From the NCBI RefSeq assembly GCF_021018895.1, contig NC_079384.1, positions 13,903,140 through 13,967,139 of the forward strand: DNA of 64,000 nucleotides, given 5' to 3'. This document shows, piece after piece, positions 1-12,423 of this stretch; the stretch's first letter is position 1, and each line of letters begins with the position of its first letter. The position numbers were made by a program, and so were the translations under genes. Under the pieces are notes generated by a model. It was not told the origin of the DNA, made no database searches, and worked only from the letters and a program-made list of their open reading frames with translations. Source of the stretch: Seriola aureovittata (lineage: Eukaryota; Chordata; Actinopteri; Carangiformes; Carangidae).

Positions 1-3000
1 GCGCTGCTGTACTTACGCCAGGGGGGAGCCCGCCTCCTCACTGGGGTCACAACCGGGAAGGGAAGATGGGAAGGGATGGGTGCAGGACAGCACAGGTGTG
101 GTTGGTTGGTTGTGGATGGAATGAGCAGAGGAAAGTGGGTGAAAGGCAGGGAGGAGTACGTGGCGCGAACACGGACAACAAGGAAAAGCCCGGCCATACG
201 TACAGTAGAGTAGACATCCGAGTTGTAGCAGCTCAAGGTATTCTATACGTTTAAAAGCTGCTTTTTGTTTGGGCTTCTCAGGCAAAGTATCTTAAAGGGT
301 TGGTTCACCTAGATTAGAAAAAAAAATTCTTCCTTTTTTTTTTTTTTTTTGCAGAGCTTGTGAGATACCCATCTGCAAGATTTGAGCTGCTGGTCCAGGA
401 AGGATCCTGGATAATTTAATGAAACTAAAGATTTAGGTTATGGCCATCAGTTTTAATTAATATTCACTTTATTTAAATACTCATAATAATCAGTAATACA
501 TTAATAATAATAATACATTAATAATCAGTTTGGGGCAGTGAATGGCTCAGCTAATTTTGTTAATAATTTTTGTTTGTTGTTTGTTTTGTTTTAGATTTTT
601 GTAGCTAGACTTTTGTTTAAGGATCACATACTTGGAACTGCTGCATTTAACACCGTCTATACAAAAACTAAACAGGACTTTTACTTTTGTCAATGAGAGA
701 GAGAGAGAGAGAGAGAGAGAGGCCAGGATACTTTTTCTGGAAAGATGTGTCATTACAAATTTTTTTTATACATAGATTTTCAATGCTGTAAGTATCTACG
801 AGACATTTCTTTTAGCAACATTATATTGAGGGTGGAGGCACAAATCTTAGACAAAGATAAAACCTAGACAAAGAGGTCCGAAACTCTCTGCTTGACTACA
901 TGCTGTAGCAGCCCATGTGTGAAAGAATGGATTATTTTGTTGTTGTAATTTGGGTGAACCAACGCTTTAATTTTTCGGCGCATTAGCCGCTTTGATCAGT
1001 GTGATGTGTTGTCAGGTGCGTGAGTGGAGAGAGCGCCTAAGATACTGGGGAGGGGGTTAGTTTGGTTGTGTGACCTCACCTGTCGTGTCCCTTGGCCTGC
1101 GACTGGCCTGCGATGGCGTCCATGATGGCATCCTGTGAGTACATGCTGATTGGTGTGTTGTACTGGGCGTGAACGATGGTGGCCTTTCCACCCGGACCCC
1201 TCACCTCAATGGGCTTGTGGGTGGACAGGGCTGAGTCTTTCAGAGCAATGGGGTTGAAGCTGGGAGTGTACTCCACACTGTCAGTGTCAGAGGGAGGGGG
1301 GAGGGGTCAGAGGTCAATGGGTCGAAGAGCAGGTTTCAGGTGCAGGGGTGAAGATGAGAGGGTTAACAGCCAGGGGGAGGAGAAGGGAATTTGAGAGGAG
1401 AGAAACGACAGAGAAAGCACCAAAGTGAAGGGAGGAAACTGGGTCAGCGTGAAGTAATGCAACTGACAGATGGGGGGGGGGGGCATTTGTACCGCTCAAT
1501 ATTAACTTTTTGTACTCTCTGTATTCACCTACTCACAGCAAATACACATCACACTATACTTCAACTATGTCCCAGTTCCATACTAAAAACACATTCTAGG
1601 CATTTTTTGAGGTTGAAGGGTGTTCCCACTAGAAAACTCAGAAAACTCAAAATTCAGTTTAAAGTTACTTTTTTCCCTCAAGGATGCAGATTATTTTCCG
1701 AGACAACAATGAGAATAATAGAAAAACTGAAAACAAAAAAATCTACACTTAAAAAAAAAAGATGGCAGTAATGCTGACGAAGGCACCCTCTAGTGGATGG
1801 AGGGATAGGAGCGGTGAATGGGCACAATATGTATTTTGTTGTATGTTAACTTTTAAAATAAAAAAAATATACTAACATATAATGTATTAGTACATAATGC
1901 ATCCTGTTTAACATCACTGTGTAGTGTGGAGCTGGGACAGAGGCTTAATCCAACCTGATTCACAGTTTAACAACTACTTAACACTTACTAAAGGAAAACA
2001 GCGATAAAGCTGACACACCAGTCCAAAGAAAACCAAACATGCTAATTTATCACAACAACCACCAGGCCAGACTGACAGGACCACTGGACATTTTTTTTTT
2101 CAAATGATGCATAATGACACTCACACGACGCAGAGGATGTTTTACTGATACACACTACTGCTCATGCATTTATTCACAGTATGAACTGTAAATAGATTCA
2201 TATTCACACAATGAATATGAAAGCTAAAGAGGACCAGCAGAGGTGAAAAACAGATATCATCAAGTATTGGCATTAAATATATTCAAGTATTCAAAATAAA
2301 AGCATTAATTTTGCTTCTTTTAAACTGTGTTAATATGTATGTTACTCTACGTATGTTAAAGTCAACCTACTCCATATACTGTAATTGTAGGTAGTTTATA
2401 AATTATGATTTCGTAAACTATGTTTTGTAAAATCTTTATCGATATAGACGAATGAGTGAAATGTTGTGAAGGAAAAGTAGGAAGTCTCGCACAGTTTACT
2501 CAAGTGAAGTAGCACCTTTAAACCGTACTGCAGTACAGTACTTGAGTAGATGTACTTTTACTTTTCACTTCAGGGGACCAGGTGCTGTTAATAACATGTT
2601 GCCGTTACCTGAAGAAACAAATGAGCAGCACACGCAATATGCTGTTACAGTTACATAGAAGCTTCACACACATGAATCCATGTTGGACACAACTTCACTT
2701 CACACCAGAATCACCAGCGACAGATCTCTAAAAACGTATACTCTCTCTACCGAGGCATACTTCATGCACATTGAATACTGGCAAATGTGACGGTACTGAC
2801 TTTGCAGCTGTGTTTGCGATAACCTGAAACACACCAGAGAGGGAGGGACGGACAGACAGAGGCAGACAGAGAGGGAGAGAATGTAATGAATCACCAGTGG
2901 TATTTTGGTGATAACAATGGCACCGTGCGTTTGTGGGAAACTATCCAAATATCAGTGCTATCCTGTAATCCCATGTAAAGGTAAGAATAGCAATGGCTAT

Positions 3001-4083
3001 ATAACCCAGCTTCCCCTGCATCATCAGGAGTGACTGACAAGGGCAGAAGTGTCTCAATCACATGACACAGGGCAGGAGGGGGGTCGGGGAGGTCTGCAGA
3101 GACACATTTAGCACAGAACAGACACAAATATACACAAACACAACACAAACCACCTGATCCACTTATGTCAGAACTGCAGCCACGAATCCAGGCAGAAGTA
3201 GAGAAGCTGCCATTACTGCAGCACTGCAGGATTTCACCTTTTAATCTACGAGATCTCAGTATCATGTGTTCCTGATTAGTAAATCGTGAACAACTTCTAA
3301 GTCATTCCTGCACTTACACATCCAGACAGCGGAGATCGAAAAGAGACAGTATCTTAATGTTTGTTTTAAACTATCACTTTAGGAGTCAGTAACTCAGTGA
3401 AATTTGTTGGTCGTCACGCTGCCACTGCAGTAATGACGCCGGTGCTTGAGAGTGCAACACATAAATCAGCCGACCAATGCGTCAATAGGGAACCAAAGTG
3501 AAACTGGAACTTCCAGAGGTGAGAAAACCTCATTCAAAATCCCATTGAGATTTTATAATTAAAATTTACAGCCTCGGCATCTTTCTCAGCAGTATATGTC
3601 GTGTGGCTTGTTTCAAACAGTATGTTTGTCAGTATGTATGGGCTGTAGTTCTTCAAAAAATGATATAATAGTTTTAGTTTTAGTTTATTCAGTATTTGTT
3701 TTTTAATGGAAACAGCAGAAATTACAATTAGTAATTTGGAAAAAAAAAAATTTAGAGGTAAGAGTTTTATTTTTATCAACCTAGTGCTGTATTCGATGCT
3801 GATTTGTCTCAAAATATGGAAAGTAAAGTCCAGGAACAGGCTTTTTTCAGGAGAAAAACCTGGATCTAGTGTCATGACTTTGGCTCTCCATACAGTACAC
3901 AGATGTGTTCAGGGTACAGTAGGTGAGGTGGAACGTGCTCGGCAGCACCTCACATGTGAGACATCTCCCTACAGATAGGGGGGGTCTTATCTCAGGTTTG
4001 GAAAAGAGGCATTCAGGGGATTCAGGATGATGGTGTGTAATCGGAGCGGAACATTCCATGACCATGTACAACAGCTGCTCTCT

Positions 4084-4140
<57 letters not shown>

Positions 4141-7100
4141 TTGTGTGTGCCAAAGGAATCAGAGTCTCCATGTACCGGGTGAGGTGGGGCCGTTGGCATG
4201 GTACTTGCCGTCATCGTCCTGCGGTCGTTTCTGGAGCACATTTCCTGACACCTGACTTATCCTTGGCCCTTACTGTAAAGCAGCTCAGCTCCAGAGGGGG
4301 AACACATTAGTGGAGACTGATACCTGGATGTTATATGTCAGAGGCCAGGCAGATTACGCCTTTAATTAACCTCCACAAGTATTCCATGACTTCACCCAAA
4401 CTCATGTAACATTCAGAAAGTCCTTGTTATTAATGATCTGGTGGTCGTTAACTGAACTGCAGTCAGCATCCTGTTGCTCGCGCATGTGCTCGCGCTCCGT
4501 AGATAGGCATCAGCCAGCATCCAAAACAGTAACATGACATACATGAGAGTGAACGTGACTGACCGGCATCATGTTGATAGATGAGGTAACTAAGGTTGGA
4601 CTATTATAGTTTGACTATAAACGATATTTTAGACTATATTTGAGTGTCCGGCACTAGCATAGCGCTAAAACAAAGTGTTAAGATAGGTCTGGCTTTGCAA
4701 GACTATAGTTTGACCCCATGTTGACTATAGTTTTGGTCACATTTCTGTTTGGCCAGGTGGGATTCACTACTGTATCTTCGTGGTGATGGTCGCTGACTCC
4801 ATTTCTATGCTAACATTAGCTAGTGTTGCACACTGCTGGCGCTGCAGGGGAATTGAAGAGAGGCATTGAAGTAAGTCACTCGAGAGCGAGCATCAAAGCT
4901 AGATCCTACATTATGATGAATATGGGCACTGTACTGTATTTTGAGTCAGTCTTCCCACAGCTCCAAATGTGTATTAATCCACAACTGAAAATAGTCCACA
5001 ACAAATGCTCTACTTACTCCTGTCTGAGTAACATCTGCTAAAATGACAGTGCCCAGCTGTTTTAGGAAATTACTGAGCCTTATTTAAAAATAAAACAAAA
5101 TATGTGTGGTGTATTTTTAAACATCCAGATGAAGAAGTTAGAAAATAAAGGCAAAAATGTCCAAAAATATCACTGGCTCCATTTGCAATATTCTCTGCTA
5201 TTCTTAGTTTTATGACAGAAATTTTTAATCTAAATGAGTTTTGTGAGTTTTGAAGACGTCTCTTCACATTTGACTTCTAATAACCTCAAAGTATTCATGC
5301 TTTTGCCTCACATGAACTCAGCCGTAGTTACAAATTTTCACCTTCCTGTAACCTCAACAGCAAATTCAACCGACAAAAAAAAAGGCTTTACAAGCAAGTC
5401 TCTGCTTCCCCAGGCAAGACAGGAATAAGTACTCTGCTCTGGGCTTTGTGTTCCCATCAGCATCTGAGGACGGGGGGAGACATGTTCGCTCGAAGATAAA
5501 AAGCCACAAAAAGGGAAATCAGGGAGCTGAAACAGCAAAAAAGAGTTCTTTAAAAAGATTTCCTTTTTGCAACATCATCTTCCCAGTTTCATTTGTATTT
5601 CACAATACATGGGTCTGTACCATTCACAAGAACTGATGAAACCAAGAGGCTCATTTATATCGTCTTCCAACCACGACCACTTGAATTTCAGTCGAATTTG
5701 ACAGCATCAGAAAACATTTGAATGGGGCGCTGAGGCCACTCGACCTTTAGTTCAGTCTCTCAGATCTGCCTGTAATAAAGATCATCAAATGACCCTGTAG
5801 CCTGATCTCTTGCTATTCTGTTACCTGGATGCAGTCCAGGTATGTTTGTGTGTACGCTCCCAAAATAGTGCCACGTGTGAGAGGAATGAATGTTGGGATT
5901 GCGATGGAAAGTTCTGAGTATATTTTCTCATCACGGTCCTGTTAATGTGAGGTTAAACAAAGGCGTGACTCCACTCCTCTAGAGTTAATGTTAAATTTTC
6001 TTACATTAGCTTGTGGGTGTGTTGGTTTTAGGGGTGATCCCTGAAGGAGTTAAATCACCTCCTCTCAGTGTTACATAACCGGAGGTTAAATGTCCTTTTG
6101 GTAACCTACCCCAGCGATGAAACTCCCCCGGCAGCTGCCGACCCTTCTCCTAACTTGCCCTGCATCAGCATCATTTCTTTGAGAGTTTCAGGAGAGTAGA
6201 GGCCGATCGGGGAATTGTACTGCCCCCGCTGACCTGGTGGAGATATGGCAGCTGCTGCAGAAGAGGCAGGAACCTTGACCGGGGTCGAGAGGAGCTCTGG
6301 ATCTTTTTTAAGCACTTGGAAGTCATTCCTTTCGGAGGGCTTTTTATCCTGGAAAATTTCATAGGACACTGACATTTTCATTTTAACTTCTCCGAAAGGC
6401 CTGATCTCCCCTTTCATCTTTTCTAAATTCCTAAAAGACAGGAGGAGGTCCAGATATTGTAGATAGAAAGCCATATAGTTAAATGAGACTTAAGGGAACA
6501 GCTTGTGTTTTCCTAATTTTCCTGTCATGTGATTTGTGTTTGTGGTTTGCTGACCTCTGACCTCTGCAAAGGACTCCCTGCAGTTGCACTGTGAATATTT
6601 TACACTAGAGGGCAGCAGGACACTGCCTGGTGGCACCATTAAAGAGTTGTAAAGATGATGTTCTCACAAACACAGGACAAGAATACAGAACAGGAATGAC
6701 AGACGTATGTAGAAATATGCACAAGTATGCAGACATACATATTGTGGTTGTATGGATAAGTGGTATTTTGTGTGTGTTGATTTTTTTCTATGTGTTTACT
6801 TGAGGACACTGTGGGTGTTTATACCTTCTGGTGGGGGATGACTGGCATGGGTGAGTCCATTCTTGGAGTTGCTGTGGGAACTGGTGCAGGGCGTCTTGAT
6901 CTGTAGATTAGACAACAAAGTATTATAGCCTTTGAAATTAATTTGTTGACAGGGTCAGGAAATTAAATTGTTCCTAGGTGCTTTTTTTGTATTCACAGCG
7001 GAGTGATGTGTGAAACTTTGAAGACTGTTTTCAGATCTGTTGAGGGGGTAAAGTTTTTTCTGTTAAATCTGAGTTTAGCTTGTGTATGCAAATAAGATTT

Positions 7101-8843
7101 TGTGACATCACAAGTAGTTTAGGAGCCAATCCTTGACCAGTATGAAACTGGTAACTTTACTGATATTGTGTCCAGCAGTAAAACTTGAAATATATTTGTA
7201 TATTTTTACTGTATATTCTGGATTTTCCAGAGGGTTAAAAGTAACTTAAACTTCTTTTTGTATTTGTATGTGTCTTAAAACATGTGTGAAGCAGCATTTG
7301 TGGCTATTTTGAAGACACTGATTTATCCCACATCCTTTTCTGTCTGAGGTTAACATTATCCAGCACCAGGACCTTGAAAGTTCCCTCTGCATCATCTACT
7401 GAAGTTTGTGTGGACGGGTGTTTTCGGTGTAAGTGTGCTGCTTGTTTACTTCTGCATGGTGAGCACCAGTTTGGTGGTGGCAGACTTGATCTTGTTCTGG
7501 GCCTCCAGGTGCGTCATCCCATCAGTGCTAACCCCGTCAATGGCTGAGATGATGTCGCCCTGGGTCAGGCTGCCGCCCGCCGCCTTGCTGCCCGGAGTTA
7601 TCTATGGAGGGGGGTCAACAGGGCAGGTCACACAAGGACCACTGACACAGATTCCTCAGGAAACACGCACGCTAAACTGCAGTTACACAAACACAAAAAT
7701 ATGTTACAGAGTGAGTATATTGTATATATGAGTAATATTTGTGGATGCTGGATTAGTTCCCCAAAGTGGGTGTGAATGAAAAACCTAAGAGTCTTCGATG
7801 CATATCAGGAAAATGAAAATGAAATTTGTTAATTTGACTGTTAATTTTTGCCTGAAACTCCAGGTCAAAACAGCTTTACAGCTCAGCTGATGTGTGATTT
7901 CGTCTTTTAGTCATTCCGCGTAGCACTTATGCTGTGAATGTAGCAGCTCAGTGAAAGAGGATTAAAGGTAAAGAAGAAAAAAAGTTGATGAAGCAAAATA
8001 AACTAATCCATCCGATCTGCATGTGAAGTGCCTGGATAAAAGGTTCATCGTTTGGGTGATGAGCAGAGTGGAACCACATTTTATCTCATAGTCTAATCAG
8101 TCTCCACCGCAGCAAATACGGCTCTTTATCACTGAGATGGATGGGCAGAAAAGCAGCGAGAGTTCTTTTAAAGAGCCATAGCATGTGCAGGACAGAATTA
8201 TCTTATTTCTAATGTGGATTGAGAAGGTGAAAATGGTGTATAGGCTAAAACAGGATGAGGACAGGATATAAAGTAAAGGGATTGAGAAACTAAACTAAAA
8301 CTGTTTTCAAAAAACTTTTTCTTTTTACACTTCTTTTCAATAGCCATCCATGTTTTATTGACCTTCAGCTGAGTACTTACTCTGCTGGCTGTGCTGCAAA
8401 GCCAGACTTCAGTGGTTAAACTACACACAGAGGAGGTCTGAGCTGAGCTCTGAGGCCTGGGGCATACAGGACTGGGTCTAGGCTTACAGTCAACTCGTTA
8501 GAGTTAAAAATAAGCAGCGCTGTTGATGCCTACGGCTTGACTGTGATTGACCCAGCTGAGCCCCCACTGCCGTCCCCCAAACACACACACACACACCACA
8601 CCCCTCCCACACACCTGCTGCTGACATTCATTCACGACTTCCTTGATTTTATCCCTTTTTTCTGCTTACATTAATAATAGTGTTCCTCTCTACAAGCCAC
8701 ATTTCCCTTTTATTTGTCTCCATTTCTCTCAGTTGTGCTTTTCTCACACTGTCACTCGTCTTTGTTCCCCCTGTCAAACTCTCTCCTTCTTGGTGTTTGC
8801 TATTTGCACGTGTTTCTTTCTTTAGTATTTTAATTCCAGTCAT

Positions 8844-8880
<37 letters not shown>

Positions 8881-11726
8881 ATGTGTGTGTGTGTGTAGAA
8901 AGCAAAGTTACAGCAGAAAGGCAAGGTGATAACATGATTTCAGCACGGTGGCCTCTGTGTAATCAAACACACATGTAGACACATGACACCACTCGAGCAC
9001 TCTGCCATGCATGTCTTCATATGAATCAAATACTTCAGATGACAAACAGAAGATGGAGAAGAAAGACAGAGAGACAGAGCAGCGCTACCTTGGACAGATA
9101 GTGTTGGACAGTGTTGGAGTTTGAGCAAGGACATTTTTCTTGTGTTTCTTGCACGTTTTATAGTGTGTCGAAATGCATTAGATCGGTCCATAAAAAGACA
9201 CAAAGTCAGTCTGGATATTTTCTCACTTTTCCCACGTGCACAAGCTCATGACAGCAGCCAATCAGAGACCGGAGAGCTGTTTTCATTCACTTAGAAATAT
9301 CTCAGCCTCATGAGAGTATGTAAATAGACTGAAGTGACATGGATGACACATATTGAGAGGGTTAGGATTAGGGGTGCTACTGTATTTTAGCAGCTTTTCA
9401 TCACTGCAACTACGACACTCTCTCTCTCACACTCTCGAACATACTCATGTAAAATCACTGGACAGGCGCAAACCAGTTTGGTTTTGTCACATATTTCATG
9501 GCCGGCGTTTCAACGTGACTAACAAGATGTAAGGAATTCACCGTCTTCATTCCTCTTTCCTTTCTTAGTTCTTGGCAAAAGTAGGCTGACATCCAAACCG
9601 CGGTTGAGTTACGTCAAACTGTAACAGCACCCAGAGTTGTCACGTCAAGCTGAAGTGTTTTATGTTAACCTGCCAGAGCCTTTCATGACCGCAGGATGAA
9701 TACAAATCCAGTGACACAATGTCATACCAGACTCGCATCAAACTTCCCCTATAGTTGCCTAAGACTGGGACCAGAAGACAATAAACTAACAGCTGTGGAT
9801 TAACACAATATAAGAGTATATTATATTGATCCACAGCTCTACACAGCTATATAGCACACATATAGCACGGCTAACAATATAATAAAGCTGAGCATCAGGC
9901 AGGACTGAGGAGTGAGGAGCTGGAGGTGGAGAGTTAATATCCACCCTGTTCTAACTCAGGTAAACACCATCTCCTCTGTACCTCATTCCTTTCCTTTCTA
10001 TCAAGCCTCCATCCGTCCATCCATCCATCCACCCGTTCCTCCACGGTGACGGTGTCCACTCAGGAGCCGCTCCGAAAGCTGAAACTGACCATAAGCGAGG
10101 AATAAAGCTTACTGAAGGTAACACAAGCTGCCATTAGCTTCCTCGCTCACCTCTCTCCATCCATCCACATCTCCTCCCATGCTATTTAAAGGAAATGCTG
10201 TAAATACACCAGCAACCCTGCCAGAGGGAGAGACAGAGAGAGAGAGAGAGGGAGAGAGAGAGACCCTGTCTATCTGCTGCAGAAGTTAAAACTAATCTGC
10301 TGTTGTTATTTGTAGACTGAACTTTATTTGCCCCGAGTTTTCTTGCACTCTTATTATATTCAAGAATATCTTCTTTATCTAAACTGAGGGTGGAGGATGT
10401 TTTATGGCACACATAAGAAAATAGAGTAATTATATTTTTGTCGGCTGTCATTTGCAAGAGTAGAAACAAGTCTTTAACTTTAGTTAGTCTTAGTTTTTAA
10501 GAGACTTGACAGTTAAAATAAATCAATCAGTCTCAAAAACCTCAATAATCGTTCTTTGACTCTGCTGTGCTAAAAAAGAATTCCACTTTAGTGACTCTAG
10601 TTGATTACGATATTTCAAGGTTAAATTTAGAGGGGAAGAGGGGAGAGATTTGAGCTTGTATGTAAAGTAATCGAAGTATCGGTTTTACTCTTTTTTTTGT
10701 TCCAAGTATAATTTTAATGAAAACTAACAGCAGTAAAAGTTAACTAATGCAGCAGCAGCTCCTCCACTCCAGTGAAAGTATTCCTGTCCTTCCACCGCTG
10801 GTCTATTCTGGAAATCTCTCTGGAGATTACATCTGAGCCTCCCTGCCATCATCATGTACAGCAACATTACATAACTGGCCACTGTACAGCCACTGCTCAC
10901 ACGCACACACAAATCACACTTGCGCACACACATATCACACGCATATGCACATGCATAGGCATGAGCTTGATGAAGCCGAGAACTTGCAAACGCATTAAAG
11001 TCAAACCAAGTGAAAAGGTGATTTCCAGTTGAAACTGAGCCAAATTTGCTTGGACAAATGACAGTTTTCACTCATCTAGGTCACATTTAATTGTTTGAGG
11101 GACTGTATTTTACTCTGTAGGAGGTCCATTTATAAACCTGCTTCACTTTCAGTCATTTAAAAGTTGAAGCAGTAGTTAGATATAACCTAGATGTCTAAAA
11201 AAAAACATGAACTTTTCAACATAATGTGGTTTTTCCTGAGACACCTACACATTTTTTCACCTGCAAATCATCAACGTGACGTTTACTCTAGCAGGAAATG
11301 TGATGAAGGTGAAGTTTTTTGAAGTTAGAGGGACGAGTTAGGTGTGATGAGCATGTGTATGTTGGTTTTTATTATCTTTGAGTAGATCAGTTTGACAAAG
11401 TCAGACAGTCAGTGTACCATGGTGAGTGCTGAAGTTTCAATTTAAAATCGTCGGTGCACTATTTTGTCATATTTCATCCTAACGTGACAATGCCGGTGCA
11501 CAGCAGATTATCACTTTGCCCTTGTTTGTGAGTTATTTTGTCAGTGTCACACCACTTGTTGCTTTTTCTTTTTCTTGTAAGTTGCTTTGTCACAACACAT
11601 ATGAGTCTGTGAGGGTGACTCTGTCCTTACCCTGGAGATGGTGAGTGGCATGTTGAAGTCCTTTCCTCCCTGTAGTCTGAAGCCCCATGGAGCAGGGCCA
11701 TTCAGAGTCACTGTGTACGTACTCAT
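1..11726 (-). CDS. ldb3: ldb3 (ZASP/Cypher), 5' half of the gene, partial
   Basis: Span of the coding part of LIM domain binding 3, a sarcomeric Z-disc scaffold that binds alpha-actinin through its PDZ domain and ZM motif. Exons read on the minus strand: 11631-11726, 7450-7601, 6825-6900, 6110-6348, 2801-2823, 1080-1277 and probably 17-40. All introns are GT/AG and all phases join. The heart-type route gives residues 1-32, 33-82, 84-108 and 109-187. The skeletal-type route replaces 109 onward with the 23-nt and 198-nt exons. The PDZ domain fills roughly residues 1-83. The C-terminal LIM domains expected of the family must lie beyond position 1. The short isoform that ends without LIM domains cannot be judged here. 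Identity is secure from the PDZ start and from both ZM motifs. Teleosts have ldb3 paralogues and I cannot say which this is. Confidence 0.93.
17..40 (-). CDS. ldb3: probable ldb3 24-nt microexon
   Basis: A consensus donor (GTAAGT, 11-16) and an acceptor with a long C/T tract (about 44-80, ending CCCCAG) bracket 24 nt. If phase 2 is kept, as the preceding exon demands, it reads S-EEAGSPL and leaves phase 2 again. Splice signals and phase are good. I cannot match the peptide to a known LDB3 isoform, so it could be a cryptic site pair. Confidence 0.45.
41..1079 (-). other. ldb3 intron between exon 6 and the probable 24-nt exon
   Basis: No coding signal seen. Contains a T run at about 337-350 and a (GA)n microsatellite at 695-721. 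Confidence 0.6.
1080..1277 (-). CDS. ldb3: ldb3 exon 6, skeletal-type alternative exon with ZM motif
   Basis: 198 nt with a CTGACAG acceptor and a GTGAGG donor; phase 2 in and out, so it is frame-neutral. It carries [15 protein letters not shown] and the ZM motif [19 protein letters not shown], nearly identical to the human skeletal exon. It can follow the 23-nt microexon or, by phase alone, the heart-type exon 4. It cannot follow exon 3 directly, because that join runs into TGA within the exon. Confidence 0.93.
1278..6109 (-). other. ldb3 introns around the 23-nt microexon
   Basis: Apart from the microexon at 2801-2823 I see no coding signal in these 4.8 kb. A (GT)n microsatellite fills 4086-4139 and a G run lies near 1471-1482. 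Several short TTGACTATA-like words recur at about 4600-4740, without an obvious element. Confidence 0.6.
2801..2823 (-). CDS. ldb3: ldb3 exon 5, 23-nt skeletal-type microexon
   Basis: A 23-nt exon behind a very strong pyrimidine tract (Pu-poor from about 2830 to 2875, ending TTTCAG) and followed by a GTCAGT donor. Phase 0 in, phase 2 out. It encodes VIANTAA plus the first two bases of an Asn codon. Joined to the 198-nt exon it gives [17 protein letters not shown], which lines up without gaps with human LDB3 VVVNSPANADYQERFNP. Both phases and the protein match support the call. Gene predictors are likely to miss it because of its size. Confidence 0.82.
6110..6348 (-). CDS. ldb3: ldb3 exon 4, heart-type alternative exon with ZM motif
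   Basis: 239 nt with acceptor TTTTCCAG and donor GTAGGT; phase 0 in, phase 2 out, 79 complete codons. Near its end is a ZM (ZASP-like) motif, [18 protein letters not shown], the element that helps anchor the protein to alpha-actinin at the Z-disc. It occupies the position of mammalian exon 4, the cardiac ZM exon. An open frame continues upstream to 6474, but only the acceptor at 6349-6350 fits the phase of exon 3. The poor pyrimidine tract leaves the exact start slightly uncertain. Confidence 0.85.
6825..6900 (-). CDS. ldb3: ldb3 coding exon 3 (linker after PDZ)
   Basis: 76 nt with a CTACAG acceptor and a GTATAA donor; phase 2 in, phase 0 out. It encodes a Pro-rich linker ending in PMPVIPHQK. 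This matches the conserved PVIPHQK end of human LDB3 exon 3, the point where heart and skeletal isoforms diverge in mammals. Confidence 0.92.
7450..7601 (-). CDS. ldb3: ldb3 coding exon 2 (rest of PDZ domain)
   Basis: 152 nt with an acceptor ending ATAG and a donor GTAAAC; phase 0 in, phase 2 out. It encodes residues 33-82 and completes the PDZ fold. Visible are ITPGSKAA, the [10 protein letters not shown] segment and the helix [12 protein letters not shown], all characteristic of ZASP/ALP-type PDZ domains. Confidence 0.95.
7602..11630 (-). other. ldb3 intron 1
   Basis: 4.0 kb between the two PDZ exons. No further exon recognised. Holds (GT)n at 8846-8897 and an interrupted (AG)n at 10,222-10,263. 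A bulged hairpin lies at 9791-9838, with arms AGCTGTGGAT and ATCCACAGCT and inner arms CAATATAA and TTATATTG. Confidence 0.6.
11631..11726 (-). CDS. ldb3: ldb3 coding exon 1 (start codon, first part of PDZ domain)
   Basis: The exon encodes 32 residues and opens [20 protein letters not shown], the typical Enigma/ZASP-family PDZ start with the carboxylate-binding PWGF loop. The start ATG at 11724-11726 has an A at -3. The exon ends with AGG directly before a GTAAGG donor, in phase 0. Human LDB3 has the same order and nearly the same residues. Confidence 0.95.
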
Positions 11727-12275
11727 CTTCGGTTAAACGTCAACACTCCTCCTGCTAGCAACTCCTGCTGGCTGTGTGGTTTTCTCCTCCTGCTCGGCGT
11801 GCCCTTGTTCTCCGTTCCTCCCCTGCTATCCTTTTTGTCCCAGCCGGCGCCTCCTCCGTCCGTCAGCCCTGGCTTCACTACCGTCTATCCCCGTCTGCTC
11901 CCAGCACTCAGGACAAACACCCTGGGGTGGTGGTGGTGGTGGTGGTGGTGGGTGGGTGGGTCAGGTGCTGTGGAACCTCTGTGACACACACACAAATACA
12001 GACACACACATACACACACACAGGCATGCATTTGTGCACACAAATACACACGTGTGCAGAAAGACACACACACACACAGAAAGTACAGAGTCAAGCTGAG
12101 ACATGGCTGAATAACATCCTCAAACTTTTACTGAAATCAAAAGCTCTCCCAACAAACCTCCAATCACTAAGTGGAAACTCTCAAAAATCAACAATAAACT
12201 CAGTATTAAGATGCAGAAGAGTTTCTTGCCTGAAGGGTTGCTGAGGGTGAGGGACAGACAGCCTAAGAATAGCCA
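11727..12275 (-). other. ldb3: ldb3 5' untranslated region or upstream intron, with simple repeats
   Basis: Between the candidate promoter and the ATG there is no other coding signal. The stretch holds (GGT)n/(GGGT)n at 11,924-11,960 and interrupted CA repeats at 11,982-12,080. A possible acceptor (CACACAG) sits about 45 bp before the ATG, so the leader may be spliced. The exact transcription start and leader structure cannot be fixed from sequence. Confidence 0.4.
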
Positions 12276-12303
12276 AGGCGAGCAGAGACACAGGGGCCCT
12301 GGC

Positions 12304-12313
12304 CCTTATAAGG
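12304..12313. promoter_or_regulatory. ldb3: CArG box (SRF site) with embedded TATA, candidate ldb3 promoter
   Basis: CCTTATAAGG is a perfect, palindromic CC(A/T)6GG element, the binding site of serum response factor in muscle genes. It lies 578 bp upstream of the ldb3 start codon. Read on the minus strand it also contains TTATAA, which could serve as a TATA box with transcription starting near 12,275. Function is inferred from sequence and from the muscle role of the gene. Confidence 0.5.
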
Positions 12314-12388
12314 CCTGTAACACGAAGCCCCAGAATGCTTCACTGCAGACTCACATCGCCAATATAGACCCCTCTTACTGCCACACAT

Positions 12389-12423
<35 letters not shown>

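Noticed and set aside
6349..6474. Upstream extension of ldb3 exon 4 to an ATG at 6474
   Set aside because: The frame stays open, but the exon 3 donor is phase 0 and only the acceptor at 6349-6350 gives the right phase and family-like residues. An acceptor at about 6431 would cause stops.
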